Assembly (NCBI GenBank): GCA_003447295.1
Contig: DLZQ01000008.1
Coordinates: 13,949 to 29,489 of the forward strand
Length of the DNA stretch: 15,541 nt
Origin: Lachnospiraceae bacterium
Lineage (GTDB): Bacteria > Bacillota > Clostridia > Lachnospirales > Lachnospiraceae
Reading direction: 5' to 3'
In this document: positions 1-6,919 of the stretch, one piece after another
Layout of the letters: every line of letters starts with the position of its first letter
How positions within the stretch are numbered: the first letter of the stretch is position 1
Notes under the pieces: model-generated
What the model was told of the DNA's origin: nothing
Databases searched by the model: none
Seen by the model: only the letters and a program-made list of their open reading frames with translations
Translations under genes and position numbers: made by a program

Positions 1-30
1 AGTGCGTAGCACGGAGCAATCCGTAGGCAT

Positions 31-54
31 CAAAGTCAGGGGCTTTTGACCTTG
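31..54 (+). repeat. Imperfect hairpin in leader segment, possible dispersed repeat
   Basis: Arms 31-38 (CAAAGTCA) and 47-54 (TGACCTTG) pair at seven of eight positions around an 8-nt loop. No U-tract follows, so it is not a clear terminator. A short open frame, 2-49, ends in TGA inside this segment. Its peptide ends in SVGIKVRGF, a string I associate from memory with many small spurious Lachnospiraceae ORFs, which suggests a recurrent intergenic element rather than a gene tail. That recollection is unverified. No TPP or other riboswitch consensus is visible before the transporter gene. Confidence 0.3.
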
Positions 55-71
55 ACATCATATATAATCTC

Positions 72-78
72 AGGGAGG
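72..78 (+). promoter_or_regulatory. Ribosome binding site of the substrate-binding lipoprotein gene
   Basis: AGGGAGG lies 10 nt before the ATG at 89 and supports that start. A TATAAT-like hexamer at 63-68 has no convincing -35 partner at 16-18 nt, so I do not call a promoter here. The gene is probably expressed from upstream. Confidence 0.7.
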
Positions 79-88
79 ATGAACAATT

Positions 89-1102
89 ATGAAAACAAAG
101 AAAGTAATGGCAACGGTATTGGCTGTTCTGCTTGCGGCAGGTGCACTTACGGGCTGCGGCAATGCGGAACAGACGAACGGACCAAAGAAGACAAGAGTGG
201 TGCTCAATGAAGTAGCCCACTCTATTTTTTATGCACCGATGTATGTGGCTATTGAGGAAGGATACTTTGACGATGCCGGGATCGATCTGGAACTGGTAAC
301 GGGATTCGGCGCGGATAAGACTATGACGGCGGTGCTGACCGGTGAGGCGGACATCGGCTTCATGGGCAGCGAGAGTACCATTTATACCTATGCCGGAGGA
401 ACGAAAGACTATGTGGTGAACTTTGCCCAGCTGACCCAACGGGCAGGGAATTTCCTGGTGGCGAGAGAGCCTATCGATGATTTTTCGTGGGATATGTTAA
501 AAGGTTCTACAGTCTTAGGCGGTAGAGCGGGCGGTATGCCGGAGATGGTATTTGAATATATTCTGGAGAAAAATAATATGGATCCGACAACGGATCTGTC
601 CATCGACCAGAGCATTGATTTCGGTTCCACGGCAGCAGCTTTTTCCGGCGGACAGGGAGACTTTACCATTGAGTTCGAGCCACATGCCACGTTGTTAGAG
701 CAGAAAGGTGACGGCTATGTGGTGGCATCGTTAGGCGAGGAATCCGGTTATGTACCGTATACTTCTTTTTCTGCCAGAAAGAGCTATATAGAGAAAAATG
801 CGGAGACAATTCAGGCATTTACCGATGCACTGCAAAAAGGTATGGATTACGTGCAGGAGCACAGTGCGGAAGAAATCGCCAAATGTATTGCACCACAGTT
901 TGCAGAGACCGGAAGTGATACGCTGACAGCCATCGTTGCCAGATATCAGGAGCAGGATACCTGGAAAAAAGACCTGATCTTCCACGAAGATGCCTTTGAC
1001 CTGTTACAGAACATTCTGGAGGACTCTGATGTACTGAAAGAGAGAGTGCCCTATGAAAAACTGGTAACCACGGAATTTGCCGAGAAAGCGGCGGCAAAAT
1101 AA
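89..1102 (+). CDS. ABC transporter substrate-binding lipoprotein, NMT1/THI5 family
   Basis: This 337-residue protein is an extracytoplasmic solute receptor that would hand its ligand to a membrane permease. The N-terminus is a lipoprotein signal: basic MKTKK, a hydrophobic stretch, then the lipobox LTGC with the lipidated Cys at residue 23. The mature part shows NMT1/THI5 (SsuA/TauA/ThiY-like) features: an early FYAPMYVAIEEGYF block, then GIDLELVTG, then LTGEADIGFMG. Family members bind thiamine-pyrimidine precursors, sulfonates, taurine or related small molecules, and the sequence alone does not decide the ligand. No permease or ATPase gene follows. The next gene is convergent, so this is probably the last gene of an operon that begins upstream of the window. 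The start is fixed by the signal peptide and a good AGGGAGG site. Confidence 0.88.
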   Translation: MKTKKVMATVLAVLLAAGALTGCGNAEQTNGPKKTRVVLNEVAHSIFYAPMYVAIEEGYFDDAGIDLELVTGFGADKTMTAVLTGEADIGFMGSESTIYTYAGGTKDYVVNFAQLTQRAGNFLVAREPIDDFSWDMLKGSTVLGGRAGGMPEMVFEYILEKNNMDPTTDLSIDQSIDFGSTAAAFSGGQGDFTIEFEPHATLLEQKGDGYVVASLGEESGYVPYTSFSARKSYIEKNAETIQAFTDALQKGMDYVQEHSAEEIAKCIAPQFAETGSDTLTAIVARYQEQDTWKKDLIFHEDAFDLLQNILEDSDVLKERVPYEKLVTTEFAEKAAAK

Positions 1103-1139
1103 AGAAAACGAAAAGAGTGTCATAAAAATAGTATGAAAA

Positions 1140-1166
1140 AGGAGGAGGATCAGACATCCTCCTCCT
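1140..1166 (-). terminator. Rho-independent terminator of the HTH gene, overlapping its stop
   Basis: A perfect 11-bp stem (1140-1150 with 1156-1166, AGGAGGAGGAT arm) closes a 5-nt loop. Read on the minus strand it is followed by a short U-tract (A-tract 1135-1139 on the plus strand), so it terminates the minus-strand gene. The upstream arm is made of that gene's last codons (Gln-Glu-Glu-Asp-Val, then stop). On the plus strand no U-tract follows, although the hairpin could still protect the 3' end of the lipoprotein mRNA. Confidence 0.75.
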
Positions 1167-1647
1167 GAATGTGTATATTTTTAATGGCCCAGAGCTTTAA
1201 TGCCTTGGCATTGGTACTGATCTTCTCCAGGGAATCCAGAATATCCTGAAATGCCGGACGCTCATCCTCAGAGATCACACCGTCTTCGGAGATAGCGATC
1301 AGGGAAGCGCGAAGTGTATCGATATCTTTCAAGGATCCCAGTACCTTCAGCGCCAGCCGGTCAAAGTCTACAATGTCAACCTCTGATACACTGTTGCGTC
1401 CTAAGGGGCATTCTCTGGCACAGTAGGAGTTGCACAGCTCCGGTGTATTATATGCCGCTGCCATAGCCTTGACTTCCTCCGGATAGGGGGCGATGGTATC
1501 CAGTTCGATCCTTGCCAGTCTGGTGCGGTCGATGCCTACCAGTTCAGCGGCCTTTTCCCGGCTGCTGAAGTCCGGATTTGTCTTGGCAGCTTCGCATCGT
1601 GCGAGATAGTACATATTATCAGCGGCTTTTGTAGCTTTTTTACCCAT
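1150..1647 (-). CDS. HTH transcriptional regulator with a Cys-X3-Cys-X3-Cys cluster
   Basis: This 165-residue soluble protein reads from ATG 1647. The frame stays open to a TTG at 1683, but I prefer the ATG: an AAAGGA site lies 11 nt upstream and the predicted transcript start is near 1693. The N-terminal half carries an XRE-like helix-turn-helix (SREKAAELVGIDRTRLARIE, about residues 29-48) followed by a helix that ends in cysteines 72, 76 and 80 and then PLGR. The C-terminal half is helical with no recognised enzyme motif. Similar HTH proteins with a Cys cluster recur in Lachnospiraceae, often near phage-like DNA. The Cys triplet could bind zinc or a metal cluster, but that is inference. It is divergent from the SPFH gene and may regulate it and itself. 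Confidence 0.72.
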   Translation of the reverse strand: MGKKATKAADNMYYLARCEAAKTNPDFSSREKAAELVGIDRTRLARIELDTIAPYPEEVKAMAAAYNTPELCNSYCARECPLGRNSVSEVDIVDFDRLALKVLGSLKDIDTLRASLIAISEDGVISEDERPAFQDILDSLEKISTNAKALKLWAIKNIHIQEEDV

Positions 1648-1699
1648 ATTTCTTTTGATCCTTTTATAGTATAGTGTAATCAAACATCTCTAATATCAC

Positions 1700-1728
1700 A
1701 GTTTAGTAGAAAAAAGACACATTGTAAA
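1700..1728 (-). promoter_or_regulatory. Promoter of the HTH regulator
   Basis: Read on the minus strand, TTTACA (1728-1723), a 17-nt spacer and TAAACT (1705-1700) form a good sigma-A-type promoter. Transcription would start near 1693, giving a leader of about 45 nt to the ATG at 1647 and too short a leader for the TTG at 1683. Confidence 0.55.
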
Positions 1729-1758
1729 GGAAAAATAACGATATTTTACGAAAAGCGG

Positions 1759-1787
1759 TTGAGGGAATGTGCAAAATTTGCTAAAAT
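1759..1787 (+). promoter_or_regulatory. Promoter of the SPFH zinc-ribbon gene
   Basis: TTGAGG (1759-1764), a 17-nt spacer and TAAAAT (1782-1787) form a good sigma-A promoter. The leader runs to GGAGGTG (1827-1833) before the ATG at 1839. This is the likely main promoter of the plus-strand run that follows. Confidence 0.6.
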
Positions 1788-1838
1788 ATAAGAGATGTGA
1801 AAAAAACAATTTTTCATATATAAAACGGAGGTGCGGTA

Positions 1839-3194
1839 ATGGGTTTAATCAGAGCAGCAAAAGATGCAATCAGCAGCATGATGGCTGACCAGTGGAGAGA
1901 GTATTTCTACTGTGATTCTCTTTCCAACGATGTATTGGTAGTAAAAGGACAGCAGCGAGTAACCAATGGACGTAACAGCAACACCAAGGGTGTGGAGAAC
2001 ATTATCTCTAACGGCTCCATCGTAGCAGTTAACGAAGGACAGTGTATGATCATCGTGGATCAGGGCGGAATCGTAGAGTTCTGTGCGGATGCCGGTGAGT
2101 TCGTATATGATTCTTCCACAGAACCCAGTTTGTTCTACGGCAATCTTGGCGAGAGCGTTAAGAATACTTTTTCCAATATCGGAAAACGTTTTACCTTTGG
2201 CGGTAATGCGGCGAAGGACCAGAGAATCTACTTTTTCAATATTAAGGAGATCATGAACAACCTCTTTGGTACGGCAAGCCCTATCCCGTTCCGTGTAATT
2301 GACCAGAATATCGGACTGGATCTGGATACCTCCTTACGTTGTAACGGTGAGTATTCCTTCCATCTGGTAGATCCTTTGTTATTCTATAAAAATGTTTGCG
2401 GTAACGTAACAGAGTCCTATACCAGAAGCGAACTGGTGGCTAAGATGAAGGCAGAACTGTTGACCGCTCTGCAGCCTGCACTGGCTAAGGTTTCCGCACA
2501 GGGCGTACGTCCCAGTGAGATTCCTGCTCACACAGAAGATCTGACAGAAGCTTTGAAGGAAGAACTTTCCGATCTGTGGACCAAGCTTCGTGGTATCGAG
2601 ATCGTTACTATTAATATCAATTCTGCGAAGATCCCCGATGAGGATGCGAAGACCATCGCAGACCTGCAGAGAACTGCAGTACTGCGTAATACCGGAATGG
2701 CAGCAGCTACCATGACCGCTGCACAGGCAGAGGCTATGAAGATGGCAGCATCCAACACCTCTACCGGCCCCATGATGGCATTTGCCGGAATGAATATGGC
2801 AAATATGGTAGGCGGTATCAATGCCGGACAGCTGTATCAGATGGATGCACAACAGAACAGTGGTATGCAGCAGGCACAGGCAGCACCCGCGCAGGGGCAG
2901 ACTCCTAGGATGCAGGCACCGGTACTTGGCTGGACATGTAGCTGTGGCGCTACGGATAACCGTGGTAAGTTCTGCTCTGAGTGTGGAGCACCGAAGCCTT
3001 CGGATGCAGGCTGGACCTGCAGCTGTGGTGCAGTAAATCAGGGCAAGTTCTGTTCTGAATGCGGAGCAAAGAAGCCGGAAGGAGCACCAATCTATAAATG
3101 TGATAAATGCGGCTGGGAGCCGGAAGATCCTGCACATCCTCCTAAGTTCTGTCCGGAGTGCGGCGATCCTTTTGATGACAACGACAGAGTATAA
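1839..3194 (+). CDS. SPFH (band 7) domain protein with three C-terminal zinc ribbons, YdjI-like
   Basis: This 451-residue cytoplasmic protein has no signal peptide. Residues ~1-290 match the SPFH/virion-core-like family typified by Bacillus subtilis YdjI: an early W-R-E-Y-F segment, a turn near FVYDSST, and the GIEIVTININS strand before a helical segment rich in Ala and Met. After a Gln/Pro-rich linker come three Cys4 zinc ribbons: C367/C369/C379/C382, C394/C396/C405/C408 and C421/C424/C438/C441. The first two are near-identical (both have GKFCSECGA) and look like a tandem duplication. SPFH proteins form membrane-associated oligomeric scaffolds, and YdjI is linked to membrane-stress responses with zinc-ribbon partners. 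The next gene encodes a membrane-anchored zinc-ribbon protein, which fits that arrangement. A strong GGAGGTG site supports the start. Confidence 0.82.
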   Translation: MGLIRAAKDAISSMMADQWREYFYCDSLSNDVLVVKGQQRVTNGRNSNTKGVENIISNGSIVAVNEGQCMIIVDQGGIVEFCADAGEFVYDSSTEPSLFYGNLGESVKNTFSNIGKRFTFGGNAAKDQRIYFFNIKEIMNNLFGTASPIPFRVIDQNIGLDLDTSLRCNGEYSFHLVDPLLFYKNVCGNVTESYTRSELVAKMKAELLTALQPALAKVSAQGVRPSEIPAHTEDLTEALKEELSDLWTKLRGIEIVTININSAKIPDEDAKTIADLQRTAVLRNTGMAAATMTAAQAEAMKMAASNTSTGPMMAFAGMNMANMVGGINAGQLYQMDAQQNSGMQQAQAAPAQGQTPRMQAPVLGWTCSCGATDNRGKFCSECGAPKPSDAGWTCSCGAVNQGKFCSECGAKKPEGAPIYKCDKCGWEPEDPAHPPKFCPECGDPFDDNDRV

Positions 3195-3225
3195 TACATA
3201 CTCAGCAGAATATATTTACCGGATG

Positions 3226-3262
3226 CAGTACAGCAGATACCTTTATGATATCTGCTGTACTG
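3226..3262 (+). repeat. Perfect 14-bp stem-loop between SPFH and membrane zinc-ribbon genes
   Basis: Arm 3226-3239 is the exact reverse complement of 3249-3262, with a 9-nt loop. No U-tract follows (AACTGTT), so it is not a standard rho-independent terminator. It may act as a partial attenuator, an mRNA processing or stability element, or a target for a protein. It would uncouple the level of the SPFH mRNA from that of the genes downstream. Confidence 0.6.
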
Positions 3263-3297
3263 AACTGTTATGAATGAAAAATGAAAGAGAAATATAA

Positions 3298-4059
3298 ATG
3301 AACGGAAGTCTGATTGCTATTATTGTTATACTGGTATTGTGCCTGGTGCTGGCAGGGATCATTTATTATGCTTATTGCAGGATCCGGGAAAAATTACGGG
3401 ATACCTCCAGAATGTTATTCGGCACAGATTCCATGATCGAGGGAATGAAGCAGAGAGAAGCGGAAGTGGAGATGACCCCGAAGTCCGTATCCTCCGCGAC
3501 AAATCTATATATGCCTTCTATTATGAGAGACTTTCCCGAGTTCCATTATGATGAGATGAAGAGCAGGGCGGAGAACGTGCTGACCTCTTATTTACAAAGT
3601 ATTACCAGACAGAATCCGGCACTTTTGTCGGAGGGAACCAAAGAATTGAAAGAACAGCTCAGATTGCGGCTGGAGATGCTGCAGAACCAGTCACAGAGGG
3701 AGAGCTTTGAGAATATACATATTCACAGAACAGAGATACATCAGTACCGGAAGCAGAAGGGAAGACAGAGTATTGTCCTGCAGTCAGCCGTAGAATATAT
3801 CCATGCATTGAAAGAAAACGGTAAGCTCATCGGGGGCAGTGAAGAACGGAAAGAACAGGCAAAATACAATGTGGAACTGGTCTATATCCAGGATCAGGAT
3901 ATGGTCGAGAACCAGGAGGATGCAGGTCTGGCCCTGAATTGTCCCAATTGTGGTGCACCGCTTCCCGGACTTGGGGCAAAAAAGTGCATTTATTGTGATA
4001 CACCTATTGTGGAATATAATCTGCGGATCTGGAATTTCAGCAGAGTGGAAGAAGCATAG
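3298..4059 (+). CDS. Membrane-anchored protein with C-terminal zinc ribbon
   Basis: This 253-residue protein begins with one membrane segment (about residues 5-27, LIAIIVILVLCLVLAG core), followed by a basic stretch, so the bulk should be cytoplasmic. A helical region with many Gln/Arg/Glu runs from ~45 to 150, followed by a predicted alpha/beta part with LVYIQDQD. The end is a Cys4 zinc ribbon (C215, C218, C230, C233; CPNCG and CIYC knuckles) and a short tail. The layout recalls the small membrane zinc-ribbon proteins encoded with ydjI in Bacillus. A TIM44/NTF2-like fold in the middle is possible but not demonstrable by eye. It lies 103 bp after the SPFH gene and 19 bp before the GGDEF/EAL gene. 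The AAAGAGA ribosome site is weak. Confidence 0.68.
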   Translation: MNGSLIAIIVILVLCLVLAGIIYYAYCRIREKLRDTSRMLFGTDSMIEGMKQREAEVEMTPKSVSSATNLYMPSIMRDFPEFHYDEMKSRAENVLTSYLQSITRQNPALLSEGTKELKEQLRLRLEMLQNQSQRESFENIHIHRTEIHQYRKQKGRQSIVLQSAVEYIHALKENGKLIGGSEERKEQAKYNVELVYIQDQDMVENQEDAGLALNCPNCGAPLPGLGAKKCIYCDTPIVEYNLRIWNFSRVEEA

Positions 4060-4078
4060 AGAAGGCTGAGAGGGCTGT

Positions 4079-6913
4079 ATGGACGAAAAAATAATAGGGT
4101 TAGATAAAAACAAAGATATAGACAGACGACTGGAGGAAACAACGAAGCAACTGCAGCGGGAACGGGAAAAACTGATGGCTGTGATCCGGATGTCTGGAGA
4201 TCTGATCTTTGAATATGATATTGCAAAGGATCAAATGCATTATGCCGGTCCGGAAGAAGGCAGTCTGTATTGCGAAAAGATCACGGAAGGGTACACAGAG
4301 CAGCTTCTTAGGGAAGTGGACAATCGCACGGATGTAGTGGAACAGCAACTTGCAGAAGCATTGCATAGCGGCAGCCCGGATATTTGTATTGAACTCTGCA
4401 AGACGGATGAGGAAGGCAATCCTCACTGGATGAAGGTCATCGGGCAGACTTTTTACAATGAGAAAAAAGAACCGGAACGTGTCTTGGGCAAGGTCTGTGA
4501 TATTGATGCGCAGAAGAAAAAGGAAAAGGAATTACAGGAAAAATCACAAAAGGATTCACTGACCGGACTTTTGAATCATTCCACCATCAAGCAGCAGATC
4601 ACACACAGACTGCAGAAAATGGAACGGGGACAGGTAGGATACCTTATTGTCCTGGATGTCGATAGCTTTAAAAAGATCAACGATACAAACGGACATCTGT
4701 TTGGTGATGCGGTATTGTGCTCTTTTGCGGATGAAATGAATAAATTGTTTCCTAAGGCGCTGAAAGGCAGGATCGGTGGAGACGAGTTCGTGTGCTATGT
4801 AGAGGATATGCCAAGAGAGGAACTGGAAGAGAAGCTTGGACAGTTGAATCACTGTATGTCTGACCGCTATGATGATGATAAAACGGGACTGCATATCTCC
4901 TGCAGCCTGGGAGCTGCGGTTACGGATGGAACAGTGACAGACTATAATCTGCTGTTCCACTGGGCAGACGCAGCCTTGTATCAGGTGAAGAGCCGGGAAA
5001 AGGGCGCTTATGATCTTCTGGAGGTCAAGGAGGGTGTGGCACTGCCCGGCCAAAGCTACCTGGACAGTGAGGAGAACAAAGAGGACGAGATCGCTCACAA
5101 GGAGGCGCAGTTCGAGAGTGCGGAAGATCTGGTGCTGTTCTGCGTGGATCTGTTGGAAAATGTTCCGAATCTGACCAGTGCCCTGAAGGTGATCAGTGAA
5201 CGTACCTGCAGTTTTTTCAATATTGATGATATGATATGTGTGGAAGTAAATGAGGCAGGTCCGTCGATCCGTTATCAATGGAATCGTGAGGAAAAGAAAA
5301 ATTTTGTCAAAAGATTACTGCACCCGGGAGTATTTGAATGGGACCGGATCCGGAAACGTGCAGACGAATCCGGCGCCGCAATTTACAGACAGTCTGAGAC
5401 TCCGGATATCTACAAAGAAGAAGCGGAGTCTGTGATGATCGTAATGTCTACCGCTGCGAAGGGGTTAAAGGCCAGTGTTATCTTCTCGGACCGCCATACA
5501 GACAGAACCTGGGAAGAGGAGAAAAATGCCCTGTGCAAAATATCCCATCAGATATTCAACAGACTTCGTAAGCTGAAAAATGCAGAAAAAGATCAAAGGG
5601 AACTGAACCGTAAGCTGAATTATGATGCTCTGACCGGACTGCCGGTGTACAATAAGTTCGTAGACAAATTAGAAGCCTATATGGCAGCGAATGGTAAGAC
5701 CGGATTATTTTTTGTGTCTTCTGATTTTTCTAATTTCCAGTATGTGAATGAGATGTATGGCTACGAGGTAGGCGACCGCATCCTGCATGATTTTGCCGTG
5801 GCATTACAGGAAAAATGTCAGGAAGGAATATTGTTCTGTCGTGTAACCTCCGATCACTTTGTTGGCGTGTTGAAGGAAGACTGCGTGGAGGATGCCAGAG
5901 AGGCGTACCTGGCGTTTACAAATTCTTTTGTGAAGAGGATCAACAGCCGGTATGATCAGTGTAATCTGGTCATTGCCACCGGTTTGTATGAGATCACGGA
6001 GAATGACTGGTCAGTATCTTCCATGATGGATAATGCCAATGAGGCCAGAAAACAATGCAAGACACAGAAGGTAGACAGTGCCGTAGAAATTTACACGGAC
6101 AAGATCCGCAGAGATCTGGAGAATACCAGAGCAATCGTATCCGGAATGGTCAGTGCCTATAATAATAAAGAATTCCATGCATATCTCCAGCCCAAGGTGT
6201 CTCTTCATACCGGGAAAGTAGTGGGAGCGGAAGCACTGGTGCGCTGGATAAAAGCGGATGGAACTATGGTAATGCCCGGAAAGTTTATAGATATTTTTGA
6301 GAGAAATGGGTTTATTACCAAGGTTGATTTCGCCATTCTGGATCAGGTCATGGAATATTTGCATGATGCCCTGGCCCAGGGAGAAGAAGTGGTGCCGATC
6401 TCTGTTAACTTTTCCAGACGTCACAATGAATATGCGGATTTTGTGCCGAATATCTTAAAGCGCCTGAAAGACTATAAGGTACCCAGCGACCTGCTGGAGG
6501 TGGAAGTGACGGAGTCGGTATTTATGTCAGATCTGAATAAGCTGACCAATAATCTGGAAAACCTCAGGGACAGAGGCGTGGAGATCTCGGTTGATGATTT
6601 CGGAAGCGGATATTCTTCGCTGAATCTGTTATCCAAGGTGGCTGTGGATACGGTCAAACTGGACAAGCAGTTCCTGGATGATACCATGAACAGCGAACGG
6701 GAAGAAACCGCATTGACAATTATAAAATATCTGACTAAAATGTTAAGACATCTTGGCTTCAAAGTACTGGCAGAGGGCGTGGAGACCAGTGAACAGTTGG
6801 AGATGCTCCGGCTGGCGGATTGCGATATCGTGCAGGGATATTTTTATGCAAAACCAATGCCGATCGGGGAATTCAGAACTTTTTTACAGGAATTCAATGA
6901 AAGGGATAATTAG
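4079..6913 (+). CDS. Cytoplasmic PAS-GGDEF-(GAF-like)-GGDEF-EAL cyclic-di-GMP protein
   Basis: This 944-residue protein has no membrane segment. In order: a short coiled coil (~8-35), a PAS-like sensor (~40-140), a first GGDEF domain (from DSLTGLL at 159) with an intact GGDEF at 233-237, a GAF-like region (~345-505), a second GGDEF-type domain (from ALTGLP at 517) with TSDHF at 590-594 in place of GGDEF, and a C-terminal EAL domain (~690-935). The EAL part keeps the EAL motif at 718-720, the NFS Asn, the E-V-T-E-S block, DDFGSG (Asp839, Asp840), Lys860 and the AEGVET Glu899, so phosphodiesterase activity is expected. The first GGDEF lacks the RxxD inhibitory site. The net effect on cyclic-di-GMP cannot be read from sequence. 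The start follows the previous stop by 19 bp, with GAGAGGG upstream. Confidence 0.86.
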   Translation: MDEKIIGLDKNKDIDRRLEETTKQLQREREKLMAVIRMSGDLIFEYDIAKDQMHYAGPEEGSLYCEKITEGYTEQLLREVDNRTDVVEQQLAEALHSGSPDICIELCKTDEEGNPHWMKVIGQTFYNEKKEPERVLGKVCDIDAQKKKEKELQEKSQKDSLTGLLNHSTIKQQITHRLQKMERGQVGYLIVLDVDSFKKINDTNGHLFGDAVLCSFADEMNKLFPKALKGRIGGDEFVCYVEDMPREELEEKLGQLNHCMSDRYDDDKTGLHISCSLGAAVTDGTVTDYNLLFHWADAALYQVKSREKGAYDLLEVKEGVALPGQSYLDSEENKEDEIAHKEAQFESAEDLVLFCVDLLENVPNLTSALKVISERTCSFFNIDDMICVEVNEAGPSIRYQWNREEKKNFVKRLLHPGVFEWDRIRKRADESGAAIYRQSETPDIYKEEAESVMIVMSTAAKGLKASVIFSDRHTDRTWEEEKNALCKISHQIFNRLRKLKNAEKDQRELNRKLNYDALTGLPVYNKFVDKLEAYMAANGKTGLFFVSSDFSNFQYVNEMYGYEVGDRILHDFAVALQEKCQEGILFCRVTSDHFVGVLKEDCVEDAREAYLAFTNSFVKRINSRYDQCNLVIATGLYEITENDWSVSSMMDNANEARKQCKTQKVDSAVEIYTDKIRRDLENTRAIVSGMVSAYNNKEFHAYLQPKVSLHTGKVVGAEALVRWIKADGTMVMPGKFIDIFERNGFITKVDFAILDQVMEYLHDALAQGEEVVPISVNFSRRHNEYADFVPNILKRLKDYKVPSDLLEVEVTESVFMSDLNKLTNNLENLRDRGVEISVDDFGSGYSSLNLLSKVAVDTVKLDKQFLDDTMNSEREETALTIIKYLTKMLRHLGFKVLAEGVETSEQLEMLRLADCDIVQGYFYAKPMPIGEFRTFLQEFNERDN

Positions 6914-6919
6914 TCATAC

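Larger units (their letters stand above)
1684..1798. promoter_or_regulatory. 12-bp inverted repeat flanking divergent promoters (candidate operators)
   Basis: TATTAGAGATGT on the minus strand (1695-1684) and TATAAGAGATGT on the plus strand (1787-1798) match at 11 of 12 positions. Each copy sits just downstream of, or abuts, the -10 hexamer of one of the two divergent promoters. Such symmetric placement fits operators for a shared regulator, most simply the neighbouring HTH protein. This is inferred from position only. Confidence 0.35.

Noticed and set aside
1..88. TPP riboswitch before the NMT1/THI5-type gene
   Set aside because: No CTGAGA or other conserved TPP element is visible in the available leader.
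1102..1140. Plus-strand rho-independent terminator for the lipoprotein gene
   Set aside because: The only hairpin nearby (1140-1166) has its U-tract on the minus strand. No separate plus-strand terminator is visible.
1150..1683. Longer HTH protein starting at TTG 1683
   Set aside because: TTG with a weak ribosome site, only about 10 nt from the predicted transcript start. ATG 1647 has an AAAGGA site and a normal leader.
2379..3137. 252-codon minus-strand open frame opposite the SPFH gene
   Set aside because: Cys/His/Leu-rich shadow with no domain, antisense to clear coding sequence carrying three zinc ribbons.
4556..5278. 240-codon minus-strand open frame opposite the GGDEF gene
   Set aside because: No recognisable motifs and no proper start context. 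The plus strand encodes an intact GGDEF domain.
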